Assembly: GCA_910589655.1 (NCBI GenBank) | Contig: CAJUTJ010000145.1 | Span: forward strand, 1 to 64,000 | Source of the DNA: an uncultured Acetatifactor sp. | GTDB lineage: Bacteria; Bacillota; Clostridia; Lachnospirales; Lachnospiraceae | Direction of reading: 5' to 3' | DNA length: 64,000 nt | In this document: in pieces, positions 23,902-32,444 of the stretch | Layout of the letters: the number at the start of each line of letters is the position of its first letter | Numbering within the stretch: the stretch's first letter is position 1 | The notes under the pieces: generated by a model | Seen by the model: only the letters and a program-made list of their open reading frames with translations | Told to the model about the DNA's origin: nothing | Databases searched by the model: none | Made by a program: the position numbers and the translations under genes

Positions 23902-25959
23902 TCATATGGTTCGAAAGTCAACACTGTCTACAGCCACATTTTCTAAATGTTTTCTTAACGCTCCGTGCTCCGGCCGCTCCAGTGAAGGGTCATCCAAAAG
24001 CAGTTTGTCAACGGCGGCAGCAGCTTTCTGCAGTACGGCCGCATCATTGTAAATATCACCGATGCGGAAAGAAAATTCACCGCTCTGGCGGATGCCGAAG
24101 AGATCTCCCGGTCCCCGCAGTTTCAAGTCCTCAGATGCGATAAAAAATCCGTCGTTAGACCGGTTTAAAATCTGAAGGCGTTCCATCGTCTCTTTATTCT
24201 CTTTCGTGCTCACAAAGATACAATAGCTCTGGTGCGCTCCTCTTCCCACACGGCCCCGAAGCTGATGAAGCTGTGCCAGTCCAAAGCGTTCCGCATTCTC
24301 CACCATCATCACCGTAGCATTGGGAACGTTGATCCCGACCTCTATAACGGTGGTGGATACAAGAACATCAATTGCCCGCGCCGCAAAATCTTCCATAATC
24401 CGGTTCTTGTCCGCAGGCCGCATTTTACCGTGCAGATACGCCACATGAATATCGGCGGAAAGTCTGCTCTGCAGCTTTTTCGTGTAATCCACCACGTTTT
24501 CCAGATCGTCCAATTCTCCTTCTTCCACTTGAGGACAAATCACATACGCCTGTCTGCCCGCCTTCACTTCCTTTTCGATAAATTCATAAGCTTTGGCACG
24601 GTATGCGGTATTCACCACACAATTCTTGATGGGCAGCCGGTTCGCCGGTAGCTCGTCCACCACGGAAATATGGAGATCACCATAGAGAATAATGGCTAAT
24701 GTCCTCGGAATGGGTGTGGCGCTCATGACCAGAATATGAGGTTTCTCCCCTTTTTCCGCAAGCTGTTCCCGCTGCCTCACACCGAACCTGTGCTGCTCGT
24801 CCGTCACCACCAGCGCCAGCGACTTATACTCTACCTTCCCTTGAATCAAGGCATGAGTACCGATAATCAGGTTAGCCTCTCCGGAAGCGATTTTACCGTA
24901 TGCTTCCCGTTTTTCCTTAGCCGTCATGGAACCCACCAGCAGTACCGGTTTGAATGCGAGATGCATCTTCTCCGTATATTCGCAGACGGTTTCAAAATGC
25001 TGGGTGGCCAGCACTTCCGTAGGCGCCATCATGGCTCCCTGATAGCCGTTTGCCGCGGTCATCAGCAAGGCAAGCAGAGCAAGCACCGTTTTTCCGGATC
25101 CGACGTCCCCCTGAATCAAGCGGTTCATACAGTATGGGCTGCCCAGATCATCCCGGATCTCCCCCCACACTCTCTTCTGTGCCTTTGTCAGGGGAAACGA
25201 AAGCTGCTCAACGAAGCGTATCGTATCGGCAGTCTCAAACATGGTATAGCTGTTTTCCATCCGGTCGCTGAATTCCTTGTTCTGCCGCATCAAAAATAAA
25301 AAAGAGAAAAATTCATCAAAGACCAGACGCCGCCTCGCCTTCATCAGCATCTCCATATCCGTGGGAAAATGGATGCCATGGAGCGCATCTTCCGCCCTTG
25401 CCAAATCGTGGGAACGGAGAAATTCTTCACCGTAATATTCCTCCTCGGCGGGACACAGCGAAAGAGCCTGCTTTACCGCCTTCTGCAAAGCCTGATTTGT
25501 CAGCCCTTTTGTCAACGAATACTTAGGAATCAGCTTGTCCGTCTGCTTCTCATACTCTTCTATGGAGTAAATCTTTGGCTGTTCCATGATTTTAAAATTT
25601 CCGCGAGTCTGTACGCTGCCGCGGAATATATAATAGCCCCCTTGCTTCAAAGCTTTCTTTAAGAAAGGCATATTAAAAAAGGTAAGCTGTAGATTCCCCG
25701 TGCCATCGGATACATTTACATTTAAAATATAGAGATTCCGCACCCGTTTTTCATTGGGAATCCCCGTTACAGCTCCTCTGACGGCGCAGACCTCTCCGGA
25801 AGCGGCCTGACGGATGGAAACGGGGGAATGAAAAGTCTCGTAATCCTTGGGATAAAAGGACAACAGATCTCCTACCGTATAAATGTCCAGTTTTGCAAAC
25901 AATTTCTGCGTTTTTTCGCCAATTCCCTTTAGTTCAATCATCGGCGTGCTTCGATCCAT
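23902..25959 (-). CDS. recG: ATP-dependent DNA helicase RecG
   Basis: About 685 residues, the branch-migrating helicase that regresses stalled forks. The N-terminal wedge/OB region (GIGEKTQKLFAKLDIYTVGD, then VRGAVTGI) precedes the helicase motor: Walker A GDVGSGKTVLA near 290, the RecG-specific DEQHRFGVRQRE box, VMSATPIPRTLA, and STTVIEVGINVPNA and QLRGRVGRG in the second lobe. The ATG at 25959 is chosen over an upstream ATG because the shorter form gives a normal N-terminus; the binding site (GGGA) is weak, so the ATG at 25941 remains possible. The terminator upstream separates it from fakA. Confidence 0.95.
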   Translation of the reverse strand: MDRSTPMIELKGIGEKTQKLFAKLDIYTVGDLLSFYPKDYETFHSPVSIRQAASGEVCAVRGAVTGIPNEKRVRNLYILNVNVSDGTGNLQLTFFNMPFLKKALKQGGYYIFRGSVQTRGNFKIMEQPKIYSIEEYEKQTDKLIPKYSLTKGLTNQALQKAVKQALSLCPAEEEYYGEEFLRSHDLARAEDALHGIHFPTDMEMLMKARRRLVFDEFFSFLFLMRQNKEFSDRMENSYTMFETADTIRFVEQLSFPLTKAQKRVWGEIRDDLGSPYCMNRLIQGDVGSGKTVLALLALLMTAANGYQGAMMAPTEVLATQHFETVCEYTEKMHLAFKPVLLVGSMTAKEKREAYGKIASGEANLIIGTHALIQGKVEYKSLALVVTDEQHRFGVRQREQLAEKGEKPHILVMSATPIPRTLAIILYGDLHISVVDELPANRLPIKNCVVNTAYRAKAYEFIEKEVKAGRQAYVICPQVEEGELDDLENVVDYTKKLQSRLSADIHVAYLHGKMRPADKNRIMEDFAARAIDVLVSTTVIEVGINVPNATVMMVENAERFGLAQLHQLRGRVGRGAHQSYCIFVSTKENKETMERLQILNRSNDGFFIASEDLKLRGPGDLFGIRQSGEFSFRIGDIYNDAAVLQKAAAAVDKLLLDDPSLERPEHGALRKHLENVAVDSVDFRTI

Positions 25960-26006
25960 AATTATTTTCCCGTGCCTTTCTCTGCGGAACCGCATACATA
26001 TCGGAA

Positions 26007-26039
26007 CGAAAAAGGAAGGCAGTTTAAAACCTGCCTCCC
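26007..26039 (-). terminator. Rho-independent terminator of fakA
   Basis: On the minus strand, GGAGGCAG pairs with CTGCCTTCC around an 8-base loop, followed by TTTTTCG. It is about 15 bp past the fakA stop, so recG may start from its own promoter or by read-through. Confidence 0.85.
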
Positions 26040-26052
26040 CGGTATTCCGCTT

Positions 26053-27753
26053 TTACTCAACTGACATCACATAATAGTAGATAGGCTGGCCGCCGTACTG
26101 AAGCTCTACATCGCAGGAAGGGTGGTTTTGTACTATCTCTGCGCGGAATGCCTCCGCCGCCTCTTCCGTAATATCACTTCCGTAATATATGCTGATCAGT
26201 ACGGAATCTTCATCCACCATCCGGCCGATGGTTTCCTTTGCGACGGCGTTAACTTCGCCCCCTGCGGAAAGAATTCCTTCGTCACCGATTCCCATATAGT
26301 CGCCTTTTTTGATTTCCTTGTCGTCGATTACGGTATCTCTCACCGCATAAGTGACCTGACCGGTCTTCACATTGGCAATTTCCTGTATCATGGCCGTCTC
26401 GTTCTCGTCCGCAGACATTTCCGGCACAAAATTAATTACTGCCGTGATTCCCTGCGGAATCGTCTTGGTCGGAATCACCAGCAGATTCTTCTCCGTGGTA
26501 AGCTCCGCCGCCTGATTGGCCGCCAGAATAATATTTTTATTGTTTGGCAGCACAAACACCGTCTTGGCATTTACCTTTTCAACGGCCTCCAAAATATCCG
26601 CCGTGCTGGGATTCATGGTCTGCCCGCCCTCGATAATATAATCAACTCCCAGACTCTTAAAAATTTCATTTATGCCGTCCCCTGCGGAAACCGCAATAAA
26701 ACCGAAATTTTTAGGCGGCTCGGAAACCTTTACCGGCTCTGCCGCAGGCGGATCTATAGAAACGGGAACACCGCTCTTCTCGGACATCTTAAACAGCTTC
26801 TCCTGATGCTCCAAGCGCATGTTATCGATCTTCATATTGGAAAGTGCACCATACTTCAACGCCTTCTGGATAGCCAGACCGGGATCGTTGGTATGTACGT
26901 GCACCTTTACCACGTCATCATCCGCCACACAAACGATAGAGTCACCTATGGATTCCAGATAAGCTTTGAAATCCATTTCCGTTTTTATATTGAATGTTTT
27001 ATTCAGCAAAATAATAAATTCCGTACAGTATCCGAATTTAATCTCCGCTTCCGCCTGCACTTCCATAGAAGATTTGGCTATGGAAGAGCCTCCTGCCGAT
27101 GCCGGCGCCGAAATAGAGTAATCTATTTCTTTCCCCAGGTATGCGTCGTAGGCACCCTGTAAAACCTCCATCAGTCCCTGACCGCCGGAATCCACCACTC
27201 CGGCCTGTTTCAAAACGGGCAGCATCTCCGGTGTCTGGCTGAGTACATAATTCCCGTGGGCAATCACCTTGTCAAAAAATTCGCCCAAATCGTCGCATCC
27301 GTCTTCCACCAATTCTTTTGCTTTATCCGAAACGCCTCTGGCCACGGTCAGAATGGTTCCTTCCTTCGGTTTCATAACGGCCTTATATGCCGTCTCCACC
27401 GCTTTTTCATAGGCTTCCGCCATAACCGCCATCGTGATCTCGTTATCCTCTTTGATCCGCTTGGTAAACCCGCGGAACAGCTGGGACAGTATAACGCCCG
27501 AATTACCTCTGGCTCCTCTCAGCGATCCGCTGGAAATGGCTTTGCATATGGATTCCATATCTGCTCCCTGACCCAGCGCGGAAACCTCTCTGGCGGCGGA
27601 CATAATGGTCATAGTCATATTGGTTCCGGTATCGCCGTCGGGAACGGGGAACACATTCAGCTCGTTAATCCATTCTTTCTTATTATCCAAATTCTTTGCG
27701 CCGGCTAAGAACATCTTGGAAAGCATCTTAGCATCGATTTGTTGTAAACTCAC
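26053..27753 (-). CDS. fakA: Fatty acid kinase catalytic subunit, DAK2-domain (YloV/FakA)
   Basis: About 566 residues. FakA phosphorylates FakB-bound fatty acids to acyl-phosphates for phospholipid synthesis. The DhaL-like kinase domain (residues 1-200) shows NVFPVPDGDTGTNM with metal-binding Asp residues, and GARGNSGVILSQLFRGF and VDSGGQGLMEVLQGAYDAY. A DegV-like C-terminal domain follows. The start is almost certainly the GTG at 27753, eight bases after AAGGAGG; this binding site overlaps the asp23 stop, and an in-frame TTG upstream lies before it. It is coupled to asp23 (13-bp gap). Confidence 0.92.
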   Translation of the reverse strand: MSLQQIDAKMLSKMFLAGAKNLDNKKEWINELNVFPVPDGDTGTNMTMTIMSAAREVSALGQGADMESICKAISSGSLRGARGNSGVILSQLFRGFTKRIKEDNEITMAVMAEAYEKAVETAYKAVMKPKEGTILTVARGVSDKAKELVEDGCDDLGEFFDKVIAHGNYVLSQTPEMLPVLKQAGVVDSGGQGLMEVLQGAYDAYLGKEIDYSISAPASAGGSSIAKSSMEVQAEAEIKFGYCTEFIILLNKTFNIKTEMDFKAYLESIGDSIVCVADDDVVKVHVHTNDPGLAIQKALKYGALSNMKIDNMRLEHQEKLFKMSEKSGVPVSIDPPAAEPVKVSEPPKNFGFIAVSAGDGINEIFKSLGVDYIIEGGQTMNPSTADILEAVEKVNAKTVFVLPNNKNIILAANQAAELTTEKNLLVIPTKTIPQGITAVINFVPEMSADENETAMIQEIANVKTGQVTYAVRDTVIDDKEIKKGDYMGIGDEGILSAGGEVNAVAKETIGRMVDEDSVLISIYYGSDITEEAAEAFRAEIVQNHPSCDVELQYGGQPIYYYVMSVE

Positions 27754-27766
27754 GATAAAGTCCTCC

Positions 27767-28126
27767 TTAATCAATCACTCTGACACCATCTACATAGATG
27801 TTGATCTTTTCAATCTCAATGCCGGTAAACTCTTCCACTTTATATTTTACGCTGTCAATCAGATTATCCGCAACAGCCAGAATGCTTACGCCATACGCAA
27901 CAATTACATGAAAATCAAGAATCAGTTTATTGTTATTCAAGGCCACGCTGATCCCTCTGGTAATGCTTTCCATCTTCAGCAGTCTGACAAGACCATCCTT
28001 CACGTTTACGCCGGCCATACCCACAATTCCAAAACATTCCACTGCGACACTGCCTGCATATTGAGCGATTACTTCATTGTCAATGACAATATTTCCCATA
28101 TGGGTACTCATAGAAGAACCTTTCAT
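27767..28126 (-). CDS. Asp23/Gls24 family envelope stress protein (YloU)
   Basis: A 119-residue Asp23-domain protein. Members are abundant, membrane-associated and linked to alkaline or cell-envelope stress; direct biochemistry is lacking for YloU. Conserved stretches are GNIVIDNEVIAQYAGSVAVE, CFGIVGMAG and LDFHVIVAYGVSILAVADNL. Two starts are possible: the ATG at 28126 (GAAAGGGATGG upstream) or the ATG at 28111 (AAAGG seven bases upstream). It precedes fakA in the conserved rpmB-yloU-yloV order, with rpmB divergent. Confidence 0.93.
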   Translation of the reverse strand: MKGSSMSTHMGNIVIDNEVIAQYAGSVAVECFGIVGMAGVNVKDGLVRLLKMESITRGISVALNNNKLILDFHVIVAYGVSILAVADNLIDSVKYKVEEFTGIEIEKINIYVDGVRVID

Positions 28127-28245
28127 ATCGCTACCATCCCTTTCTGTTAGTCCGCAGAAACGTCGGACATATATATTGTATTTTAACAGCTTTCCCTAAA
28201 AAAGGAAACATTAAATACAAAAAATAAAAAAAGATTTTTTTTTGC

Positions 28246-28274
28246 TTGCTTTTCTTACATATTTCTGGTAATAT
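28246..28274 (+). promoter_or_regulatory. Sigma-A promoter of rpmB
   Basis: TTGCTT (28246-28251), a 17-bp spacer and TAATAT (28269-28274). The leader to rpmB is about 120 nt and holds a small hairpin (GAAGAAT near 28328 with ATTCTTC), so leader regulation is possible. Confidence 0.7.
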
Positions 28275-28404
28275 ATCACTGTTGCAAGTTTAACGGGAAA
28301 ATTTCGTTCTCTTGCGGATTTGTTTTGAAGAATGCAGAATATTCTTCCGGTTTGGAGCCGAATCTTCCTAAAATAACAAATGTAGATGTGGAGGAGGTGT
28401 CAAG

Positions 28405-28590
28405 ATGGCTAAGTGTGATGTTTGTGGCAAGGGCGTTCATTTCGGTAATAACGTAAGCCATTCTCATAGAAGAAGCAATGCAATTTGGCATTCTAATATT
28501 AAGAGTGTAAAGTGCAAGGTTAACGGTGGTTCAAAGAAAATGCATGTCTGCACCAGCTGCCTGAGATCCGGTAAGGTTGAAAGGGCATAA
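28405..28590 (+). CDS. rpmB: 50S ribosomal protein L28
   Basis: A 61-residue large-subunit protein. MAKCDVCGKGVHFGNNVSHS and the later VCTSCLRSGKV carry the four cysteines of the zinc-ribbon (C+) form of L28. GGAGGAGGT lies just upstream of the ATG. It is divergent from asp23-fakA and followed by a bidirectional terminator. Confidence 0.97.
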   Translation: MAKCDVCGKGVHFGNNVSHSHRRSNAIWHSNIKSVKCKVNGGSKKMHVCTSCLRSGKVERA

Positions 28591-28714
28591 TCGGCATTTT
28601 GTAAGAGTCTCAATCTGCAGACTTTTAAAGAAAAATATATTCTGCCCAAAATGTCGGCAAATGCTGCATAAATTGATCAGGATATCTTAATTTCTTAAAA
28701 TGAAAGAACAAAAA

Positions 28715-28738
28715 GAGCAGAATCGCTGCTCTTTTTTT
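28715..28738. terminator. Bidirectional rho-independent terminator
   Basis: GAGCAG, AATCG and CTGCTC followed by TTTTTTT on the plus strand ends rpmB. AAAAA on the left side makes the same hairpin usable on the minus strand for the J-domain gene, whose stop is at 28788. Confidence 0.88.
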
Positions 28739-28787
28739 GTACCCTTCGTACCGCATTGCTTCTTGTTCTATCTGTTCTATCCTTGCA

Positions 28788-29315
28788 TTACTGCTCTTCT
28801 CTGCGTCTCAAATATTCCCTGTTAATAATCTGAACCAGCTCTTCATCTCCAAACAGGTTGTCCGGATGAAAAATTTTAACCAGATCCCGATATCTCTTTC
28901 TAAGCGCCAGAGAGTTGTTGGCGCCACGGAACAAAAGCCTTACCGCCTCCTCGGACGCCGGACTGCAGCTCTCACGCTTGGTTACGCTCAGTTTTTGAGC
29001 GGCAAATTCCTTTTTCTGTTGTTCCAGAGAACGCCTGTCCTCATCTAAATGCTTAAATCCGTCCTGAAGAATGGCCATCTTCTTCTCGAAAAATATATTT
29101 TCCTCTTTCAGGCGTTTCTGCTCCATCATCATCTTACGATTCAGCTCGTCCAATTCCTGACGGAACTTCACCCGTTCGTTGACAAATTCCTCCCGAGAAA
29201 GCGCAAGCTCCTTCCGCTCATTTGCCAGCCGTATATTTTCCTGAAACAGCCAAAGCTTGACATTTTTTAACTCGTCAACGCTTTCGGCTCCGTTTACCTC
29301 ATCCCAATCAATCAT
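28788..29315 (-). CDS. Coiled-coil protein with C-terminal J-domain-like segment
   Basis: A 175-residue protein. Residues about 12-112 form a long charged coiled coil (ENIRLANERKELALSREEF, RQELDELNRKMMMEQKRL). The C-terminus (about 122-170) resembles helices II-III of a J domain, with YRDLVKIFHPDNLFGDEEL carrying the His-Pro-Asp triad at 150-152 that stimulates DnaK ATPase in true J proteins. No Gly/Phe, zinc-finger or substrate domain of DnaJ is present, so it is at most a specialised J-like co-chaperone. The client is unknown. It follows a 46-residue membrane protein gene with a 14-bp gap. Confidence 0.8.
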   Translation of the reverse strand: MIDWDEVNGAESVDELKNVKLWLFQENIRLANERKELALSREEFVNERVKFRQELDELNRKMMMEQKRLKEENIFFEKKMAILQDGFKHLDEDRRSLEQQKKEFAAQKLSVTKRESCSPASEEAVRLLFRGANNSLALRKRYRDLVKIFHPDNLFGDEELVQIINREYLRRREEQ

Positions 29316-29329
29316 TAGAATCTAACCCC

Positions 29330-29470
29330 TTAGTCACCACAGACACATATATATCCGACGAACAATAACAGAGCAATGATTATCAAACCAATCAGCCGAT
29401 TATGTGCAATCAGCATAATCAGCATTCCGATGGCAATCAGAAAGGCAACGCATCCAATCAACTTTTTCAT
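29330..29470 (-). CDS. Small membrane protein, 46 residues
   Basis: A short open frame beginning MKKLIGCVAF and ending GYICVCGD. Nearly all of it is hydrophobic, with two probable membrane segments separated by AHNRL. AGGA lies eight bases before the ATG, and the J-domain gene follows on the same strand 14 bp downstream, which supports a real, translated gene. Function is unknown. It is not similar to any toxin or leader peptide I can identify, though it is of the size of small regulatory membrane peptides. Confidence 0.65.
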   Translation of the reverse strand: MKKLIGCVAFLIAIGMLIMLIAHNRLIGLIIIALLLFVGYICVCGD

Positions 29471-29537
29471 AGGACGATCCTGATCTTCCAAAGAGTTTTC
29501 ACCCTATTATATTCATCTGCCGACGGCTCAATGCCTG

Positions 29538-29960
29538 TCAGTCCGCATTTTCCTTTCCGTCCTCAGGAAAGGCAATATCCACTACCTCCGCATCGGATAT
29601 CTCGGTATTTTCTTCCTTGGGCTTCGTAAACTTTTCCACAATATCGGGAATCATATCGAGAACCTTGGTCACGGCATCCTGATTCTTGATATTCACAAGC
29701 TTGGTGGAGCCGTTCTTAATGACCAAAACTGCACTTGGAGTCATCTTGCCTCCCAGTCCGCCGGCTCCGGAAGCGGAATTCTTTTCGGCATTGCTGCCCG
29801 CTCCGGCGCCCACCCCGAAGGTCACATCTACCAGAGGCAGAATAATGGTGTCACCGATCTGTGTCGCCTCGCCTACCACCGTCTTGGTAGAAAGCACGGT
29901 ATCCATTCCCTTTAACAGAGACTCCACTACTCCCTGAAACTGATTCTCTTTCTCTGCCAT
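29538..29960 (-). CDS. GerW family sporulation protein (YtfJ)
   Basis: A 140-residue YtfJ/GerW-family protein, which in Bacillus is associated with spore germination. The conserved core is ESLLKGMDTVLSTKTVVGEA, GDTIILPLVDVTFGVGAGAG and the Gly-rich SGAGGLGGKMTPSAVLVI; the acidic C-terminal tail is variable. The adjacency to a DUF2953 gene immediately upstream (no gap) matches the ytfI-ytfJ order. GGGAGG precedes the ATG. Its presence supports a spore-forming host. Confidence 0.92.
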   Translation of the reverse strand: MAEKENQFQGVVESLLKGMDTVLSTKTVVGEATQIGDTIILPLVDVTFGVGAGAGSNAEKNSASGAGGLGGKMTPSAVLVIKNGSTKLVNIKNQDAVTKVLDMIPDIVEKFTKPKEENTEISDAEVVDIAFPEDGKENAD

Positions 29961-31028
29961 TTACATTTTCCTCCCTGCTCTTATTTTCTTAATAAACCTT
30001 TTAAGTTTTCTGTCTAACAGTAATCTCAATCCGTTCCATATGATGGCAAATGCCGTAATGTGTCCGGCAATATAAATATCGCCCTCCAGAACCGCCCGGG
30101 TAAAATCAGGCGTCACAAGCAGTCTGTCTCCCAAATGCGGCATCAACATACCGTATATTCCATAGGCATATCCCGTAGTGTCGGGTGAACCCGTGCCGAA
30201 TAGGATCTGTCCCTTCACATGTCTCGGGCGGATATTTTTCAATACCTTTCCCACGCGAAATACCACATGGGAAAAAAGTTCTTTCGTTTCTTTTTCTTTC
30301 AGTAACTCAATATAATAGGATATATTCTCCCAAATATTTTTTATTTTATCATATATGCTGCGGATTGTGTACTTTATCTTTCTAATTTTTTTGAAAAAGA
30401 ACGGTGAATCCTCCGGCATCTCTTGCTCCGGTTCCGAATTTCCGGATTCGTTTTTGCTGGTATTTGTCTGCTCATGCTGCGTTTTTTCCGGATTCGTCTC
30501 TTGCTCTTGCTCCGCTGTCGGCTGGGGCCGTTTTTCCTCCGATTGAGCCGGATGTTCTTTTTCTGGTATGCCGGATTCTGTGGGAGACCCATATGGCGTT
30601 GCTCCTTCATCCGCGTGAGACACCGCAGACTTCTGTCCTTCTCCGGCTGCCGTCCTTTGGTCTTCCTTTGTTTCTGAACGCTTCCTGTCTTTTTTCCGCT
30701 TTTCTTTTTTCTCTGCGGCTTTCACGGAATTTCCCTTAGAATCTTTCGCCGCTTTACCGCCGGACTCCTTTCCGGCATCAAAAACGGTAAAAAAAAGCAG
30801 CTTTATAAGAAGTTTTCCGGGATCCGGATAATCGAAACAAACCCGCAGAAAACCCAGCAGCCACGAAGCCCTGACATGTATTGACATCTGCTCCGCATCC
30901 TTCTTACCCGATATTTTATAGCAGATCGGAAAAAACAGTACCAGCAAGACGAAAGCTATGGCAAGCCCCAAGATGCATAAAAGCAGGATACCCAGTATGA
31001 AAAGAATTTTCAAAACAATACTCAGCAT
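29961..31028 (-). CDS. DUF2953 membrane protein (YtfI-like)
   Basis: A 355-residue protein with one or two N-terminal membrane segments (about 5-32), an insert of about 120 residues of low-complexity charged sequence (KKEKRKKDRKRSETKEDQRT, EQEQETNPEKTQHEQTNTSK) and the conserved C-terminal DUF2953 region (HVKGQILFGTGSPDTTGYAY, LLVTPDFTRAVLEGDIYIAG). The insert is unusually long and probably disordered. It pairs with GerW downstream and overlaps the upstream gene by 7 nt, so all three are translationally coupled. AAGGAG precedes the start. Confidence 0.85.
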   Translation of the reverse strand: MLSIVLKILFILGILLLCILGLAIAFVLLVLFFPICYKISGKKDAEQMSIHVRASWLLGFLRVCFDYPDPGKLLIKLLFFTVFDAGKESGGKAAKDSKGNSVKAAEKKEKRKKDRKRSETKEDQRTAAGEGQKSAVSHADEGATPYGSPTESGIPEKEHPAQSEEKRPQPTAEQEQETNPEKTQHEQTNTSKNESGNSEPEQEMPEDSPFFFKKIRKIKYTIRSIYDKIKNIWENISYYIELLKEKETKELFSHVVFRVGKVLKNIRPRHVKGQILFGTGSPDTTGYAYGIYGMLMPHLGDRLLVTPDFTRAVLEGDIYIAGHITAFAIIWNGLRLLLDRKLKRFIKKIRAGRKM

Positions 31029-31345
31029 AGCAGATACTCCTTCAAGGCGCAGTCACCTCTCTCCTTCAGACACTCCCGAACAATCTGCTCAACCAGAGAT
31101 ACAGCTTCTTGGCGGCTCTCCGCTATTCCGATCACATAGGGCGGATTTTTTAAATAGTATGATTGTACCAGCTGTCTGGCTTCAAATATGTCCAGCTGAT
31201 CCGTTTGGCTCGGGGAAACGGTAATCAAAAAAACACCGGAAAGCAACGGTTTCTTTTCCAGCTTTTTCTTTATTTTATCCAGTTTTTTCTCCGTAATCCC
31301 ATCACTCAGGTATAATTTTGAATGATAACAAACTCTTTCCGGCAT
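31022..31345 (-). CDS. Conserved hypothetical protein
   Basis: A 107-residue protein, not recognised. It has a basic N-terminal third (EKKLDKIKKKLEKKPLL), a hydrophobic strand (GVFLITVSP) and a region IGIAESRQEAVSLVEQIVRE that could be an alpha/beta fold. It is the first gene of the operon leading to DUF2953 and gerW, with AGGAAT before the ATG and a 7-nt overlap with the next gene. A sporulation link is only inferred from position. Confidence 0.7.
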   Translation of the reverse strand: MPERVCYHSKLYLSDGITEKKLDKIKKKLEKKPLLSGVFLITVSPSQTDQLDIFEARQLVQSYYLKNPPYVIGIAESRQEAVSLVEQIVRECLKERGDCALKEYLLC

Positions 31346-31432
31346 ATTCCTAAATCCTTACTTGTTTTTTGATGCCACGAGCGCGGAAGTATGGTTTGCC
31401 ATCCGTCCGCTTCCCGCCTTGAACATGGACTT

Positions 31433-31460
31433 ATTATATCATACAAATTTTCTTTTGTAA
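31433..31460 (-). promoter_or_regulatory. Possible promoter of the DUF2953-gerW operon
   Basis: On the minus strand TTACAA (31455-31460), a 16-bp spacer and TATAAT (31433-31438). The -10 is perfect and the -35 moderate. No sporulation-sigma pattern is obvious to me. Confidence 0.5.
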
Positions 31461-31568
31461 TCAGAAAGATTTTAAAACTGTTTTCTTCTTTTGAGCACAA
31501 AAAAGACACATGGTTTACATTATTATCCCATGCGCCTTTGCACTGTTATTTTAACATTAAATTACTAC

Positions 31569-32444
31569 TCACGCCAGTTGCATAATTTCAGCTTCTAATT
31601 CTTTGATGTCACTATCAATTAAGTCAGGAAAGCAATCAGATACTTCATCAATTTTTATCTTTCCCAATTTCAAAAGTCTACGGGCATTTTCCTTTGTTTC
31701 TTCGTATCGTTCACTCTTAATAAACGACTTCATAATCTGTTCTTCATCAAATAAACTCATCATAATCGTCACAACCTCCCTTTCCCTATCAAGCAAATAT
31801 TCTCTTAAAACATTTCTGTCCTTGCATATGCGGATTATTTCCGTAACTGCTTTTTGTGTCATTCCATGCTGTTTTGTCTGTTCGTTAAAAACTTTACAGA
31901 AAATGATGTACTGATTGATGATGTCATCTGTATCGCTTTCATAAATAACCTTTGCTTTTATCTCAATGTCAATATCCGCACCATCAAAAAATTCTTCTGA
32001 AAAAGATATTCTATCGGGTTTTCGCCCTTTGTTTCCTGTAAAAATCACATAAAGTTCGGGCTTTGGAATTTTCACTTTTTTGCATTTGTAATAGTTTTGG
32101 TTGGTGCGTTGAAAATATTCGTGATAACTTTGCGCCAAATACAGTAAAACTCTTACCAAAATATTCATTGTCCATGTAGATTGTGCTTCTATGAGGATCA
32201 TCAGCTTATTGTTGACAATAAAGCCTAAGTCATTATACAGATTATCAGTCAAAACATTTTCTATCGTTACATCAGTTAGTGAGTCCTCTGTCGCTGTTGT
32301 GTCCTCTGGGTGGAGTGTTTTATACAGCTTTAGCAGATAAGTCTTGTTTTGAAAAAGGTCAAGAAATACACTGTTTTTTGCGGTACGCTTCGCCATGAGA
32401 CATGTCTCATTGACCTCCTGTGTCTGCTTTGTATTGTCCGACAC
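31569..32444 (-). CDS. Rpn family recombination-promoting nuclease / PD-(D/E)XK transposase-like
   Basis: About 291 residues. The N-terminal half is the Rpn PD-(D/E)XK nuclease domain, DKxF-like opening AKRTAKNSVFLDLFQ, then DLGFIVNNKLMILIEAQST containing the Asp and Glu-x-Gln active-site pattern. Such proteins nick or cut DNA in a RecA-independent way and are scattered in gut clostridia. The C-terminus is helical (EETKENARRLLKLGKIKIDE). The start is the GTG at 32444, five bases after GAGGTG; an ATG 33 nt upstream lacks a binding site. It has no partner gene and is flanked by AT-rich DNA. Confidence 0.85.
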   Translation of the reverse strand: MSDNTKQTQEVNETCLMAKRTAKNSVFLDLFQNKTYLLKLYKTLHPEDTTATEDSLTDVTIENVLTDNLYNDLGFIVNNKLMILIEAQSTWTMNILVRVLLYLAQSYHEYFQRTNQNYYKCKKVKIPKPELYVIFTGNKGRKPDRISFSEEFFDGADIDIEIKAKVIYESDTDDIINQYIIFCKVFNEQTKQHGMTQKAVTEIIRICKDRNVLREYLLDREREVVTIMMSLFDEEQIMKSFIKSERYEETKENARRLLKLGKIKIDEVSDCFPDLIDSDIKELEAEIMQLA

